NCBI GenBank assembly: GCA_025350325.1
Contig: JANXYB010000013.1
Location: 36,939-100,938 of the forward strand
Length of the DNA: 64,000 nucleotides
Reading direction: 5' to 3'
Source: Acidobacteriaceae bacterium
GTDB taxonomy: Bacteria; Acidobacteriota; Terriglobia; Terriglobales; Acidobacteriaceae
A program made the position numbers and the translations under genes. The notes under the pieces were generated by a model. It made no database searches and had not been told where the DNA came from. It was given only the letters and a program-made list of their open reading frames with translations. Position 1 is the first letter of the stretch, and every line of letters begins with the position of its first letter. Below are positions 46,499 to 54,514 of this stretch, piece after piece.

Positions 46499-47152
46499 TT
46501 ATTTGTCTCCGCGCGCGAGCAGCACTCGCGCCCTCTTCCTCACCCTATCCATCACGTGAGGGTCGTCCTGGAGCCGCTGCAGGGTGTCGCGAATGGCGCA
46601 AAGCTGCAGCAATCGCCCATCGGTAGCCGCCTCAGTTATATATTCCATTGCCTTATCCAGCCCCAGCGGATCGTGCTGCAGCAACATTTCGAGACGCGCG
46701 CCCTCAAGAATGGTAGCGCCAACAGCTACCAGACTGTCGCCAAACACCTGGATCTCCCTGTCTTTGGAGTAGTTGAATTCGCAGCTTCCCTGGCCGTCCG
46801 GCCCGGTGTAACTGATCTTTTTCAATCCTTGGAAAGCCACCTTCAGGTGACTCTCGCAATTTTCACGCAACAGGCGATGATGGTGGGCTGTTTCAAATAG
46901 ATGCGTGGCAAAGGCCTCACTCACGTTAACGTCCCGGTCTACTTGGCCAGGACCAATCGTCTGCGCTCCACCTACCGCACGAGGGATGCCGTCGGCATGA
47001 AAATGGCCACTACCGTCGGGATGGATCAGCAGCGTCCAATGCGGTGGGTTCAACGCCGGATTAGAGAAATCCACAGTTAGCGTCGGAGCTTCTTCGCTAT
47101 ACAACGGCAGCGCAAGTGCCATACCAAGAAGCGCAAAACACAGTGGCTTCAT
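46499..47152 (-). CDS. Secreted protein of unknown function
   Basis: A 217-residue protein with a signal peptide (MKPLCFALLGMALALPLYS). The mature part starts with a beta-rich segment (LTVDFSNPALNPPHWTLLIHPDGSGHFHADG) and continues with helices near its C-terminus (RDTLQRLQDDPHVMDRVRKR). It contains two Cys that could pair (ENCESH and GSCEFN). I do not recognise a family. The start overlaps the end of ruvC by four bases, so it is translationally coupled to it, an odd partner for a DNA-repair gene. Confidence 0.7.
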   Translation of the reverse strand: MKPLCFALLGMALALPLYSEEAPTLTVDFSNPALNPPHWTLLIHPDGSGHFHADGIPRAVGGAQTIGPGQVDRDVNVSEAFATHLFETAHHHRLLRENCESHLKVAFQGLKKISYTGPDGQGSCEFNYSKDREIQVFGDSLVAVGATILEGARLEMLLQHDPLGLDKAMEYITEAATDGRLLQLCAIRDTLQRLQDDPHVMDRVRKRARVLLARGDK

Positions 47153-47658
47153 TGCAAAGCCCCTTGCCGGGCCAGGGTTTGCGCTGTATGGATATGACAG
47201 ATGGCGACGGCCAGGGCATCGGCGGCGTCGGCAGGTTGCGGCAACTCCGCCAGCTTTAACAGGCGCGCTACCATGAATTGCACCTGCTCCTTTTTTGCCA
47301 ATCCATAGCCCACAACGCTCGACTTGATCTTCAATGGCGCATACTCTGCAACCGGTAGTCCCTGGTTGGCGGCAGCCAGCAGGGCCACGCCGCGCACCTC
47401 GCCAAGCTTCAAGGCTGATTTCGGGTTTACTGAATAAAAAACTTCTTCGATCGCCACCACATCCGGCTGCCAGCGGATTATTTCCTGGGTCAGCTCGGCA
47501 TACACTTGTGCCAGCCGCACAGGCAGTGTTTTGGTTTTAACTAGACGAATCGACCCGATTGCTTTGCAGAGCAGTTGCGGCAGGGAGCCGGTGTCATCTG
47601 ACTCTACAACGCCGAAACCCGTAATCTCAGTGCCGCAGTCGATGCCAAAAACCCGCAT
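47149..47658 (-). CDS. ruvC: Holliday junction resolvase RuvC
   Basis: A 169-residue endonuclease that cuts Holliday junctions symmetrically, working with RuvAB. The four acidic residues are Asp7 (GIDCGT), Glu71 (AIEEVF), Asp144 and Asp147 (PADAADALAVAICH), spaced as in the E. coli enzyme. The segment SVNPKSALKLGEVRGVALL is also typical. The length is normal. It overlaps the following secreted-protein gene by four bases; ruvAB are not in the window. Confidence 0.97.
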   Translation of the reverse strand: MRVFGIDCGTEITGFGVVESDDTGSLPQLLCKAIGSIRLVKTKTLPVRLAQVYAELTQEIIRWQPDVVAIEEVFYSVNPKSALKLGEVRGVALLAAANQGLPVAEYAPLKIKSSVVGYGLAKKEQVQFMVARLLKLAELPQPADAADALAVAICHIHTAQTLARQGALQ

Positions 47659-47906
47659 TGACCTGAGTGTAGCGCAGCAGCGCGTGATGGGGCATCCTCA
47701 AAGCATCGATGCCGCGATCGAGAGCAGCGTTGGGGTAACTATGAAAGCCGTTTCGGAATACGCGTGAACTTCTTGAGATTCGTCATGGGTGGCTTTTTCT
47801 GGATCGGAAATGCACTTAGTGCGTGCTCTCGGTTTACACCCATTCCGAAGCTGCGTTAGCTGAGTTAGTCAGCCAATTGGTTTGGACGCTAATCTAACGG
47901 TCGTGA

Positions 47907-48284
47907 TTATGCTTCAAGCGTCCTGACATGCCGGATGAGATCACTCGGATGAATGGGCTTCTGTAACAGCTCGAAGTCATGTCCCTCCTCGTGTGCTGCT
48001 TTCTGCATATCGACACACCCTGCATGTCCCGAAACAAGCAAGATTTTGCAATCAGGGCAGCATCTCTTGATCTGAATAGCGAGATCGATTCCTGACAATT
48101 CCGGCATGAACACGTCTGATATGAGGAGGTCCGGTGAAAAAGTGCGAGCGCGCGTCAGAGCCTCGAGAGGATTGACAAATGAGGTGGCTGCGAAGCCGCT
48201 GACTTTGAGAATCATGGTAAGGCTCTCTGAAATAACAGCCTCGTTATCCACTACGAAAATACTCGATATTTGCTTTTTCCCCAT
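47907..48284 (-). CDS. Stand-alone response regulator receiver domain
   Basis: A 125-residue CheY-like protein with only a receiver domain. The phosphorylation Asp is in LLISDVFMPELSGIDLA, the conserved Ser in LLVSGHAG and the Lys in LLQKPIHPSDL. The acidic pair near the N-terminus reads VVDNE, so one of the usual two Asp is Asn, which may weaken metal binding. There is no output domain, so it must act through protein contact. It diverges from a Crp-like regulator gene across about 240 bases. Confidence 0.88.
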   Translation of the reverse strand: MGKKQISSIFVVDNEAVISESLTMILKVSGFAATSFVNPLEALTRARTFSPDLLISDVFMPELSGIDLAIQIKRCCPDCKILLVSGHAGCVDMQKAAHEEGHDFELLQKPIHPSDLIRHVRTLEA

Positions 48285-48527
48285 TGCATGGTCTTTCTTA
48301 TGAATCAGCGTCGTATTCGATATACCAAAGTCACCGCGTGCAATTGAGAAACCCGGCGCAAAGCTTCTGAAGTTAAGGCGGAGTTACGATTACGCTACTC
48401 AATGACGCCAGCTACGTCTGTCTGCTAGCTGACAGAAATTGTGTTCGGCCCTTTTTTGCTCGGCTGAAGCATTTCTCACCCACGAGTGAAGATTTAAAAG
48501 CCGGCTTACTGGCCGAGGAGACGAAGT

Positions 48528-49250
48528 TTGAATAACGCCAATAGTGCACCCTACAAAAACACCCTCTTGAAACGCCTACGTCCAGACGTGGTGAAGCGAC
48601 TCAACCTTAAACCGGTCGAGTTTGAACTGGAACACGAGATTGAATATCCGGGCAAGACCATCGATCATCTCTTCTTCCTTGAAGAAGGCATGGCCTCGAT
48701 GACCACGACTTTTCAAGATGGGTCGCAGGTCGAGGTAGGCATGTTCGGCTTTGAATCAGTGATCGGAATTTCAGCCCTGATGGGGTCAAAGCGCAGCCTC
48801 AACCGTGTGTACACCCAAATTGCAGGTCACGGTTTTTCGAGTCCCGTCGAAGCGGGCCGAGCAGAATTTTGCCGGGGAGAACAGTTTCAATCCCTCGCGT
48901 TGCGTTATGTCCAGGCGCAGCTTTTATTGGCCGCACAATCCGCCGGCTGCAATGCAAAGCATGAACTAGGGCAGCGCCTGGCGCGCTGGCTGCTCATCTG
49001 CTCTGATCGCGCGCACAACAATTCGTTCAAAATGTCGCACGAATATCTGGGCGAAATGCTCGGCGTCACGCGTCCCACGATCTCCGCGACGGCTGCCATT
49101 TTTAAAGAAAAAGGCATTCTCGACTACAGTCGCGGCCAGTTGCACATTCTCGATAGAGCGGCGCTTGAGAAGAACTGCTGCGAATGCTATCGAGTCATCA
49201 AAGATCATCTCGATAACTATGCCGAGTTCGACACTGGCTTTGTGGGGTGA
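48528..49250 (+). CDS. Crp/Fnr-family transcriptional regulator
   Basis: A 240-residue regulator with an N-terminal cyclic-nucleotide-binding-like beta roll (IEYPGKTIDHLFFLEEGMASM, DGSQVEVGMFGFESVIGI) and a C-terminal winged helix (MSHEYLGEMLGVTRPTISAT), including the Crp recognition-helix pattern. The effector is not evident, and the residues that bind cAMP in Crp are not clearly conserved. Translation begins at a TTG with GAGGAG seven bases upstream. It diverges from the response regulator gene, suggesting a shared control region. Confidence 0.85.
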   Translation: MNNANSAPYKNTLLKRLRPDVVKRLNLKPVEFELEHEIEYPGKTIDHLFFLEEGMASMTTTFQDGSQVEVGMFGFESVIGISALMGSKRSLNRVYTQIAGHGFSSPVEAGRAEFCRGEQFQSLALRYVQAQLLLAAQSAGCNAKHELGQRLARWLLICSDRAHNNSFKMSHEYLGEMLGVTRPTISATAAIFKEKGILDYSRGQLHILDRAALEKNCCECYRVIKDHLDNYAEFDTGFVG

Positions 49251-49369
49251 GGGGTGCCTATCTTGCGCAGCGCCCTGACATTTTCCAACTGAGCTTGATC
49301 AGCGCGGCGGTTTTACCTGCGTGGGAGCTGAGCGGAGCGGGCTGATCAGCGCGTCTGCCCAAATGGCAA

Positions 49370-49401
49370 CAGCGGCCTCGGGAACGTTCCCGAGGCCGCT
49401 G
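49370..49401. repeat. 32-bp perfect palindrome
   Basis: The arm CAGCGGCCTCGGGAAC (49370-49385) is followed directly by its exact reverse complement (49386-49401). As RNA it would form a very stable hairpin with the centre AACGTT; as DNA it could be a dimeric-protein site. No T-run follows, so it is not a standard terminator. Confidence 0.8.
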
Positions 49402-49565
49402 CCGGTGAACAGTTGGGATTGGACTGGAGGCCTTCGCGCTTCCGCGAGTGCCAGAGCCGTTAGCAGAAATATCCTCTGCCTGGTCTTACCTGGGGGCTGG
49501 GGCGCAAGGGCCTCAGGCCTCAGTCACCTCACGTGAGAAACAACTGGAACAGTCACTTTGCATTA

Positions 49566-49583
49566 GCTGGATCAACCTCCTTT
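49566..49583 (+). other. 16S rRNA 3'-end-like string
   Basis: GCTGGATCAACCTCCTTT matches the usual 3' end of 16S rRNA, GCTGGATCACCTCCTTT, with one added A. It includes the anti-Shine-Dalgarno core CCTCC. It lies in a non-coding gap with no other rRNA similarity that I can see, so chance is possible. Confidence 0.35.
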
Positions 49584-49691
49584 CCCGTGTACCGATAAAA
49601 TAAATTGCCGGCCGTCATCCGTCAAGTGTGATCCACAACACACAAAATCCAAGAATGTTTGCAAGCGCTGGATCGTCAAATCAACTATATT

Positions 49692-49720
49692 TTGACTCTG
49701 ACTTTAGCTCTCGGTATACT
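49692..49720 (+). promoter_or_regulatory. Strong predicted promoter
   Basis: TTGACT (49692-49697), a 17-base spacer and TATACT (49715-49720) make a near-consensus housekeeping promoter. It should start transcription about 70 bases before the gene at 49796, which has an AGAGGT ribosome site. Confidence 0.7.
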
Positions 49721-49795
49721 CCACCCGGCTGAAGAATCATTCCCTTCTCTGCGCTCAAATTCTTGCCTGCCAACCTTCTACCCCAGAGGTTACCG

Positions 49796-50923
49796 ATGCG
49801 TAAAGTTAACTTTCAGAAGCTGTCTATCCTCGCTCTCACCCTGGCGGTTCCGCCTTGTCTCTTCGCCGACTACAGCTATCAGCAGACGACTAAAATCACC
49901 GGCGGCTCGATCGTGAGCATGCTCAAGATGGTCGGAACCTTCAGTTCCCAAGCGCGAAAAGTCAGCGACCCGATCGTCTCGAGCATTTACATCAAGGGTA
50001 ATCGCCTCGCCAACGTTTCACCCGAAACCATTGAGATCATCGATCTCGACAATGAAACCGTCACCAACATCGACGTGCAAAAGCGCACGTACTCCGTGGT
50101 GACGTTCGAGCAAATGAGGCAACAGGTGGTGGCGGCGAAAGCGCAGATGGAAAAGAAGATGGCGGAGCAACCTGCTGCGGCATCTCCTGCGAATCCAGAT
50201 GCCAAAGACGTCAAGCTCAGCTTCGATGTGCAGGTACGCAATACCGGTGCTGAGAAAGAAGTCAGCGGCCTCGCTACCAAAGAAGCCATCATGACCATGA
50301 CGATGAACGCAACCGACCAGAAGACGCAGCAGACTGGCGCCATGGCCATCACCAACGACATGTGGATGGTGCCGGAGATTCCGGGCTATACGCAGGTGCG
50401 CGATTTCTACATGCGCATGGGCGAAAAAATGGGGACGGTCACTGCCGGTGTTGGCGTGGATCTGAGCAAGATGCTTGCGCAAAACCCAGGCGCCAGCCAG
50501 GCTCTGGCAGACATGGGCAAAGAAATGCAAAAGCTTAAAGGAGTGCCGGTCATGCAGATCATGCGCATGGGCATCACTACAGACGGAAAGCCTTTGCCCG
50601 CAGCCTCTGAAGCTCCCTTGCCGGCAAGTCCCTCACCCACCATGCCCAGCGGGAGCGATATCGCCAAGCAGAGCGCGGCGTCAATGTTGACTAGCCGCAT
50701 TCCGTTCGCTGGCGGCTTTGGCCGGAAGAAGAAAGTCGACCCCCCGCCGCCAGAGCAAAATACGAATGCCGTGCCGCCCACAAGCTCAGTGCTGATGGAG
50801 TCAGAAACCACGACGACCAATTTCTCTTCCGGACCGGTTGATTCGTCGCATTTCGCAGTCCCGGCAGGCTTCAAGCAAATTGAGTCGGCCATCGAAAAAC
50901 AGGCCGGCGAAAAGCAAAAGTAA
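49796..50923 (+). CDS. Secreted protein, DUF4412-like
   Basis: A 375-residue protein with a signal peptide (MRKVNFQKLSILALTLAV..., cleavage near LFA-DY). The mature part has a repeated beta pattern (YQQTTKITGGSIVSMLKMVG, SIYIKGNRLANVSPETIEII, YSVVTFEQMRQQV) similar to DUF4412-type periplasmic proteins related to the LolA fold, but this is tentative. A Pro/Ala-rich segment (about 255-330) may be disordered. It has a strong promoter of its own. No partner gene is obvious. Confidence 0.75.
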   Translation: MRKVNFQKLSILALTLAVPPCLFADYSYQQTTKITGGSIVSMLKMVGTFSSQARKVSDPIVSSIYIKGNRLANVSPETIEIIDLDNETVTNIDVQKRTYSVVTFEQMRQQVVAAKAQMEKKMAEQPAAASPANPDAKDVKLSFDVQVRNTGAEKEVSGLATKEAIMTMTMNATDQKTQQTGAMAITNDMWMVPEIPGYTQVRDFYMRMGEKMGTVTAGVGVDLSKMLAQNPGASQALADMGKEMQKLKGVPVMQIMRMGITTDGKPLPAASEAPLPASPSPTMPSGSDIAKQSAASMLTSRIPFAGGFGRKKKVDPPPPEQNTNAVPPTSSVLMESETTTTNFSSGPVDSSHFAVPAGFKQIESAIEKQAGEKQK

Positions 50924-51007
50924 GCTGCACCGAAGCGCTCGCTGTGCAGCGGGCGCTTTGGTAATATCTTCCGGATCCAACTTCAATCATCCAGTTTAAT
51001 TTTTTTG

Positions 51008-51036
51008 TTGACACAGCGGCATTGGTGCGTTAAAAC
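51008..51036 (+). promoter_or_regulatory. Predicted promoter of the arsR-type operon
   Basis: TTGACA (51008-51013), a 17-base spacer and TAAAAC (51031-51036). The expected RNA start falls only about two to four bases before the GTG at 51046, and no Shine-Dalgarno is present, which points to a leaderless transcript. Confidence 0.6.
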
Positions 51037-51045
51037 TTACGGTTA

Positions 51046-51432
51046 GTGGACGCTTACCTACAAGCCGGACTCGATGCCCTTGGCGATGCCACAAGGATGG
51101 CCATCTTTCAAAAGCTGTCAGGCGGGCCGATCGCGGTGAATGAGCTCGCGCAGACTTTGCCCGTGAGCCGTCCCGCTGTTTCACAGCACCTCAAAGTGCT
51201 TAAGGACGCAGGCCTTGTGATCGACAGCAAGGACGGAACCCGCCGTCTCTATCGATTAAATCCTGAAGGAGTGGCCCGTCTGCGCGCACACTTCGATCAA
51301 ATGTGGACCAAAGCAATGGGCGCCTTTCAGGCTGCCGCAGAAAAATCACCGAGTGGAGGGGATCATGGAAAAATTAGCGGAAGAAACCAGCGTGTCAGTG
51401 CTAAAAAGCGTGCGCGTGCAAGCGCCGATTGA
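51046..51432 (+). CDS. ArsR-family transcriptional regulator
   Basis: A 128-residue winged-helix repressor. LDALGDATRMAIFQKLSGGP opens the fold and ELAQTLPVSRPAVSQHLKVLKDAGLV is the helix-turn-helix, followed by the wing SKDGTRRLYRLNPEG. The C-terminus is Lys/Arg-rich. The metal-binding CxC of arsenic-type members is absent, so it is of the group that often pairs with SRPBCC genes. The gene starts with GTG next to its promoter and overlaps the SRPBCC gene by 68 bases. It probably controls its own operon. Confidence 0.9.
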   Translation: MDAYLQAGLDALGDATRMAIFQKLSGGPIAVNELAQTLPVSRPAVSQHLKVLKDAGLVIDSKDGTRRLYRLNPEGVARLRAHFDQMWTKAMGAFQAAAEKSPSGGDHGKISGRNQRVSAKKRARASAD

Positions 51433-51877
51433 GCGCGCATTCAGCGTATTTGTCGAGCAAATGGAGACGTGGTGGCCGGCGACGCATCACATCGGTAAAA
51501 CGCCCTTTGAGGCGATCTTCGTTGAGCCGCGGGTAGGCGGCCGTTGGTACGAGCGCGACGTAGATGGCAAGCTTTGCGAGTGGGGCACTGTGCTGGGGTG
51601 GGACCCGCCGCATCGTGTGAAGTTCTCGTGGCACGTTGGGCCGGGGCACGATCAGCCTGATTGGGTCTGCGACCCAGACATCGCCAAAGCAAGCGAAGTG
51701 GAAATTCGATTCACGTCACAAGGACCGGGGATCACGCATGTCGAACTGGAGCACAGCAAACTAGAGCGTCATGGCGAAGGCTATGGGCAGTTGCGCGCCG
51801 TGTTTGATGGACCCGGAGCCTGGGCGCACATCTTGTCGCTCTTTGCCAAAATCGCCGAGGGAGAACGAGCGTCATGA
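51365..51877 (+). CDS. SRPBCC (AHSA1-like) protein
   Basis: A 170-residue START-like protein of the AHSA1/COG3832 group. SVRVQAPIERAFSVFVEQME, WWPATHHIGKTPFEAIFVEP and GRWYERDVDGKLCEWGTVLG are typical, with a hydrophobic cavity likely to bind a small ligand. The ATG at 51365 follows GGAGGGG. It starts inside the end of the arsR-type gene, and its stop overlaps the next start as ATGA. In many bacteria ArsR and SRPBCC genes are coupled in this way; the ligand is unknown. Confidence 0.9.
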   Translation: MEKLAEETSVSVLKSVRVQAPIERAFSVFVEQMETWWPATHHIGKTPFEAIFVEPRVGGRWYERDVDGKLCEWGTVLGWDPPHRVKFSWHVGPGHDQPDWVCDPDIAKASEVEIRFTSQGPGITHVELEHSKLERHGEGYGQLRAVFDGPGAWAHILSLFAKIAEGERAS

Positions 51878-52320
51878 AGCCCTTCCATTTTCTTCGCATC
51901 GCATCTCTGCTGACGTTACTTCACGCGGCGCTGCATACCATCGGCGGCGTTTTTGGCAAAGTGGATCCGGGACCAGCGGCCCTTGCAGTTTCGGCCATGA
52001 TCGCCAATCAATTCCTCGTGTTTGGTCTGCAGCGAAGTTACTGGGACTTCTACATGGGCCTGGGTCTGGCCGTCACAATCTTGCTGACGGCAGAGGCAGT
52101 GGCTTTCTGGATGCTAGCCACTCTAGCGAAGAAAGATGCAATGGCGTTGCGTCCGATCCTCATGGTGTTTTTCTTCGGCTACCTAGCGCTCGCAGCTAAC
52201 TCTTATTTCAACTTCTTCTTCGGCCCCGTCGTAGCAGAAGTGATGATCGCCGTGTGCCTTGGCTTCGCCATATTGAAAGCGGAGCCCATATATCTTTCTC
52301 AACCAATCGCTGCAGAGTAA
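51874..52320 (+). CDS. Small four-helix membrane protein
   Basis: A 148-residue protein with about four transmembrane helices (LRIASLLTLLHAALHTIGG, MGLGLAVTILLTAEAVAFWML, LRPILMVFFFGYLALAANSYF, VVAEVMIAVCLGFAIL). The family is not one I can name. The N-terminal helix has a His pair (LHAALH). It is the third gene of the arsR-SRPBCC operon, coupled by the ATGA overlap, which suggests a function with the SRPBCC protein, perhaps handling the same ligand at the membrane. Confidence 0.8.
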   Translation: MKPFHFLRIASLLTLLHAALHTIGGVFGKVDPGPAALAVSAMIANQFLVFGLQRSYWDFYMGLGLAVTILLTAEAVAFWMLATLAKKDAMALRPILMVFFFGYLALAANSYFNFFFGPVVAEVMIAVCLGFAILKAEPIYLSQPIAAE

Positions 52321-52328
52321 TCAGGCTT

Positions 52329-53159
52329 CTACCAACTGTGCAGCCATTCCTCGTCGCGTCCTATGCGGACCGTGGTGCTGAACAATTCGCTGAGCCTTTC
52401 GGCAGTCAGCAATTCGCAGCGCGGACCATCTGCGATAATGCGTCCGGCCCGCATCAGGATCACGCGCTCGATCTCGGGAAGGATGTCTCCGAGGTGATGC
52501 GTGACGAGCACCAGGCCAGTGCCCGCCGCGGCCAGACGGCGCAGTGTCTCACGTAAACCCCGCTGCGCGGCTAAATCAAGCGCATTCGATGGTTCGTCGA
52601 GCAGCAACTGTTCTGGTCGATGCACCAGTGCGCGCGCAATCAGGATGCGGCGCTTTTCACCGGCCGACATCTCGCCCACCAACTGATGGGCGAGGTGCTT
52701 TGCCTCAATGCGAACCAAGGATTCGGAGGCGCGCTCACGCATTTCGTCGGTGACGTGCAAATTGGGCCAGAGAGTCGAGGCCGAAAAAAAACCGGCAATC
52801 ACCGCATCGAGGCCTGTGGTCACAGCGGTGCGTTCGCCTGGCATGTCCGACCCCATCACACCGGATGCAACTACGCCAAAATGACGGCGCAACTGGGTCA
52901 GGTCCCAGCGCTCGCGGCCAAAAATGCACACGCGCAACCCCGGCTTCACGATGGGATAGATCTGACATGTCATGGCGAGAATCAGGGTCGATTTTCCGCA
53001 GCCATTCGGACCGAGAATCGCTACATGTTCCCCCGCGCGAATCGTCAGGTTCACATCGTGCAGCACCACTTGATCGCCACGCGCAACATTTACGTTAGCC
53101 AATTCGAGAAACTGCTCTGATCTGATCGGCGTTGCTGCTTTCGATCCGATGTCCGTCAT
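52329..53159 (-). CDS. ABC transporter ATP-binding protein
   Basis: A 276-residue ATPase. The Walker A GPNGCGKSTL, signature MSAGEKRRILIARAL, Walker B LLLDEPSNALD and switch His in VTHHLGDI are complete, so it should hydrolyse ATP. The signature reads MSAGE where LSGGQ is usual, a variant also found in the ModF/YlmA group. No permease gene lies beside it. A stand-alone ABC protein of this kind may act with a remote permease or in the cytosol. The ATG at 53159 is set by GGGGGA upstream. It is divergent from argJ. Confidence 0.88.
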   Translation of the reverse strand: MTDIGSKAATPIRSEQFLELANVNVARGDQVVLHDVNLTIRAGEHVAILGPNGCGKSTLILAMTCQIYPIVKPGLRVCIFGRERWDLTQLRRHFGVVASGVMGSDMPGERTAVTTGLDAVIAGFFSASTLWPNLHVTDEMRERASESLVRIEAKHLAHQLVGEMSAGEKRRILIARALVHRPEQLLLDEPSNALDLAAQRGLRETLRRLAAAGTGLVLVTHHLGDILPEIERVILMRAGRIIADGPRCELLTAERLSELFSTTVRIGRDEEWLHSW

Positions 53160-53205
53160 CCGTCCCCCGCCTGTTAGATTAAATGGGTTGCATCCCATCG
53201 CCCAA

Positions 53206-54447
53206 ATGTCAGACCTTTCTCAATTTCTCATCCCGCGCGGCTTCAAATTTGGCGCCGCCAAGGCAGGCCTCAAGCAGAGCGGCCGCACTGACTTTGCGCT
53301 CATCGTCGCGGATGCCGCCGCCAGCGCAGCCGCTGCTTTCACTGCCAATCGCGTTACGGCTGCCCCGTTGACAGTGGATAAGGAACACTTGCGCGCCACG
53401 GACGGAAGAGTGCGGGTCGTTGCCATCAATGCGGGGAACGCGAACTGCGCTACGGGGCAGGCAGGTCTCGATGCCGCGCGCGCTACGTGCTCGGCAATCG
53501 CTGAAACATTCAACTGCAAGCCGGAAGAGGTATTTCCATCCTCGACAGGCGTGATCGGTGTGCCCCTACCGACTGAGAAACTGATCGCAGCTCTCCCCGA
53601 TCTCGCTGTGTCGATAGGATCCGAGTTCGACCACTTTCAGCAGATTGCCTCCGCCATCCTCACCACCGACACCGTTGAAAAAACCGCATTCGCGCGACTC
53701 AAAATTACAATTTCTCAAATCGATGGTCCGGGCGAGATCGAACAGGAAGTCCGTATCGCCGCGCTTTGCAAGGGCTCGGGCATGATCCACCCGCAACTCG
53801 TTCCTCACGCGACCATGCTGGTTTATATTCTGACGGACGCGGCGATTGAGCCGCCTGCTCTCGACACGTATCTTCGCGATGCGATCGATGTAAGCTTTAA
53901 CCGCATTTCGGTTGACGGGGATACATCGACCAACGACACGGTGCTACTGCTTGCGTCGGGCGCTAGTGGAGTAGCGATTGGCGCGCACCATGCGGAGTTT
54001 GCATCGGCGCTGACACAGGTATGTACCTCGCTCGCGCGCCAAATTGTTTCCGATGGCGAAGGCATCACGCATATAGTCGAACTGCGGATTCAAGGCGCGG
54101 CATCGGCAGCCGATGCCCTGCGCGTGGCGAAGGCCATTGCACATTCTCCCTTGGTAAAGACGGCATGGGCCGGATGCGATCCAAACTGGGGCCGCCTGCT
54201 AGCCGCAATTGGTTATTCAGGAGCGAACATTGATCCCAATCGCATCGATGTCTGGTTTGGCGAGTTACGCATCTGCTGCGACGGTAGCCGCGCTGCTGAG
54301 TTCGACGAGGTAGCCGCGCACGCTTACCTGCAGCAGCCGGAATTCTCAATCACCATCGACCTGCATCAAGGCGACGGCAGTTGTACATTCTGGACCACCG
54401 ACCTGACCCACGAATACATCCGCATCAACGCCGACTACACCACCTGA
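53206..54447 (+). CDS. argJ: Glutamate N-acetyltransferase ArgJ
   Basis: A 413-residue enzyme that recycles acetyl groups in arginine synthesis; it moves acetyl from N-acetylornithine to glutamate and in some species also uses acetyl-CoA. It self-cleaves at an Ala-Thr pair. KGSGMIHPQLVPHATMLVYI contains this site at Thr203, with the insertion QLVP compared with the common PNMATM. GNANCATGQAG, SSTGVIGVPLP and GCDPNWGRLLAAIGYSG are also diagnostic. The ATG at 53206 is favoured although the ribosome site is weak; an upstream GTG is not excluded. Confidence 0.95.
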   Translation: MSDLSQFLIPRGFKFGAAKAGLKQSGRTDFALIVADAAASAAAAFTANRVTAAPLTVDKEHLRATDGRVRVVAINAGNANCATGQAGLDAARATCSAIAETFNCKPEEVFPSSTGVIGVPLPTEKLIAALPDLAVSIGSEFDHFQQIASAILTTDTVEKTAFARLKITISQIDGPGEIEQEVRIAALCKGSGMIHPQLVPHATMLVYILTDAAIEPPALDTYLRDAIDVSFNRISVDGDTSTNDTVLLLASGASGVAIGAHHAEFASALTQVCTSLARQIVSDGEGITHIVELRIQGAASAADALRVAKAIAHSPLVKTAWAGCDPNWGRLLAAIGYSGANIDPNRIDVWFGELRICCDGSRAAEFDEVAAHAYLQQPEFSITIDLHQGDGSCTFWTTDLTHEYIRINADYTT

Positions 54448-54514
54448 GAGCTGATCGCAACGAAGGTTAACGCTTCGCACGAGCAAGAGTTCGGCAAATC
54501 AGGTTTACAATCGC

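Larger units (their letters stand above)
49251..49691. other. Non-coding stretch with unusual sequences
   Basis: About 440 bases with no credible gene. It contains two copies of TGATCAGCGCG (about 49296 and 49343), the 32-bp perfect palindrome at 49370-49401, and the 16S-tail-like string at 49566-49583, each treated separately. One frame is open at 49321-49536 but has no codon or motif support. Confidence 0.5.

Noticed and set aside
49321..49536. 71-codon ORF across the 32-bp palindrome
   Set aside because: No ribosome site, no domain, and half of it is the palindrome and its flanks.
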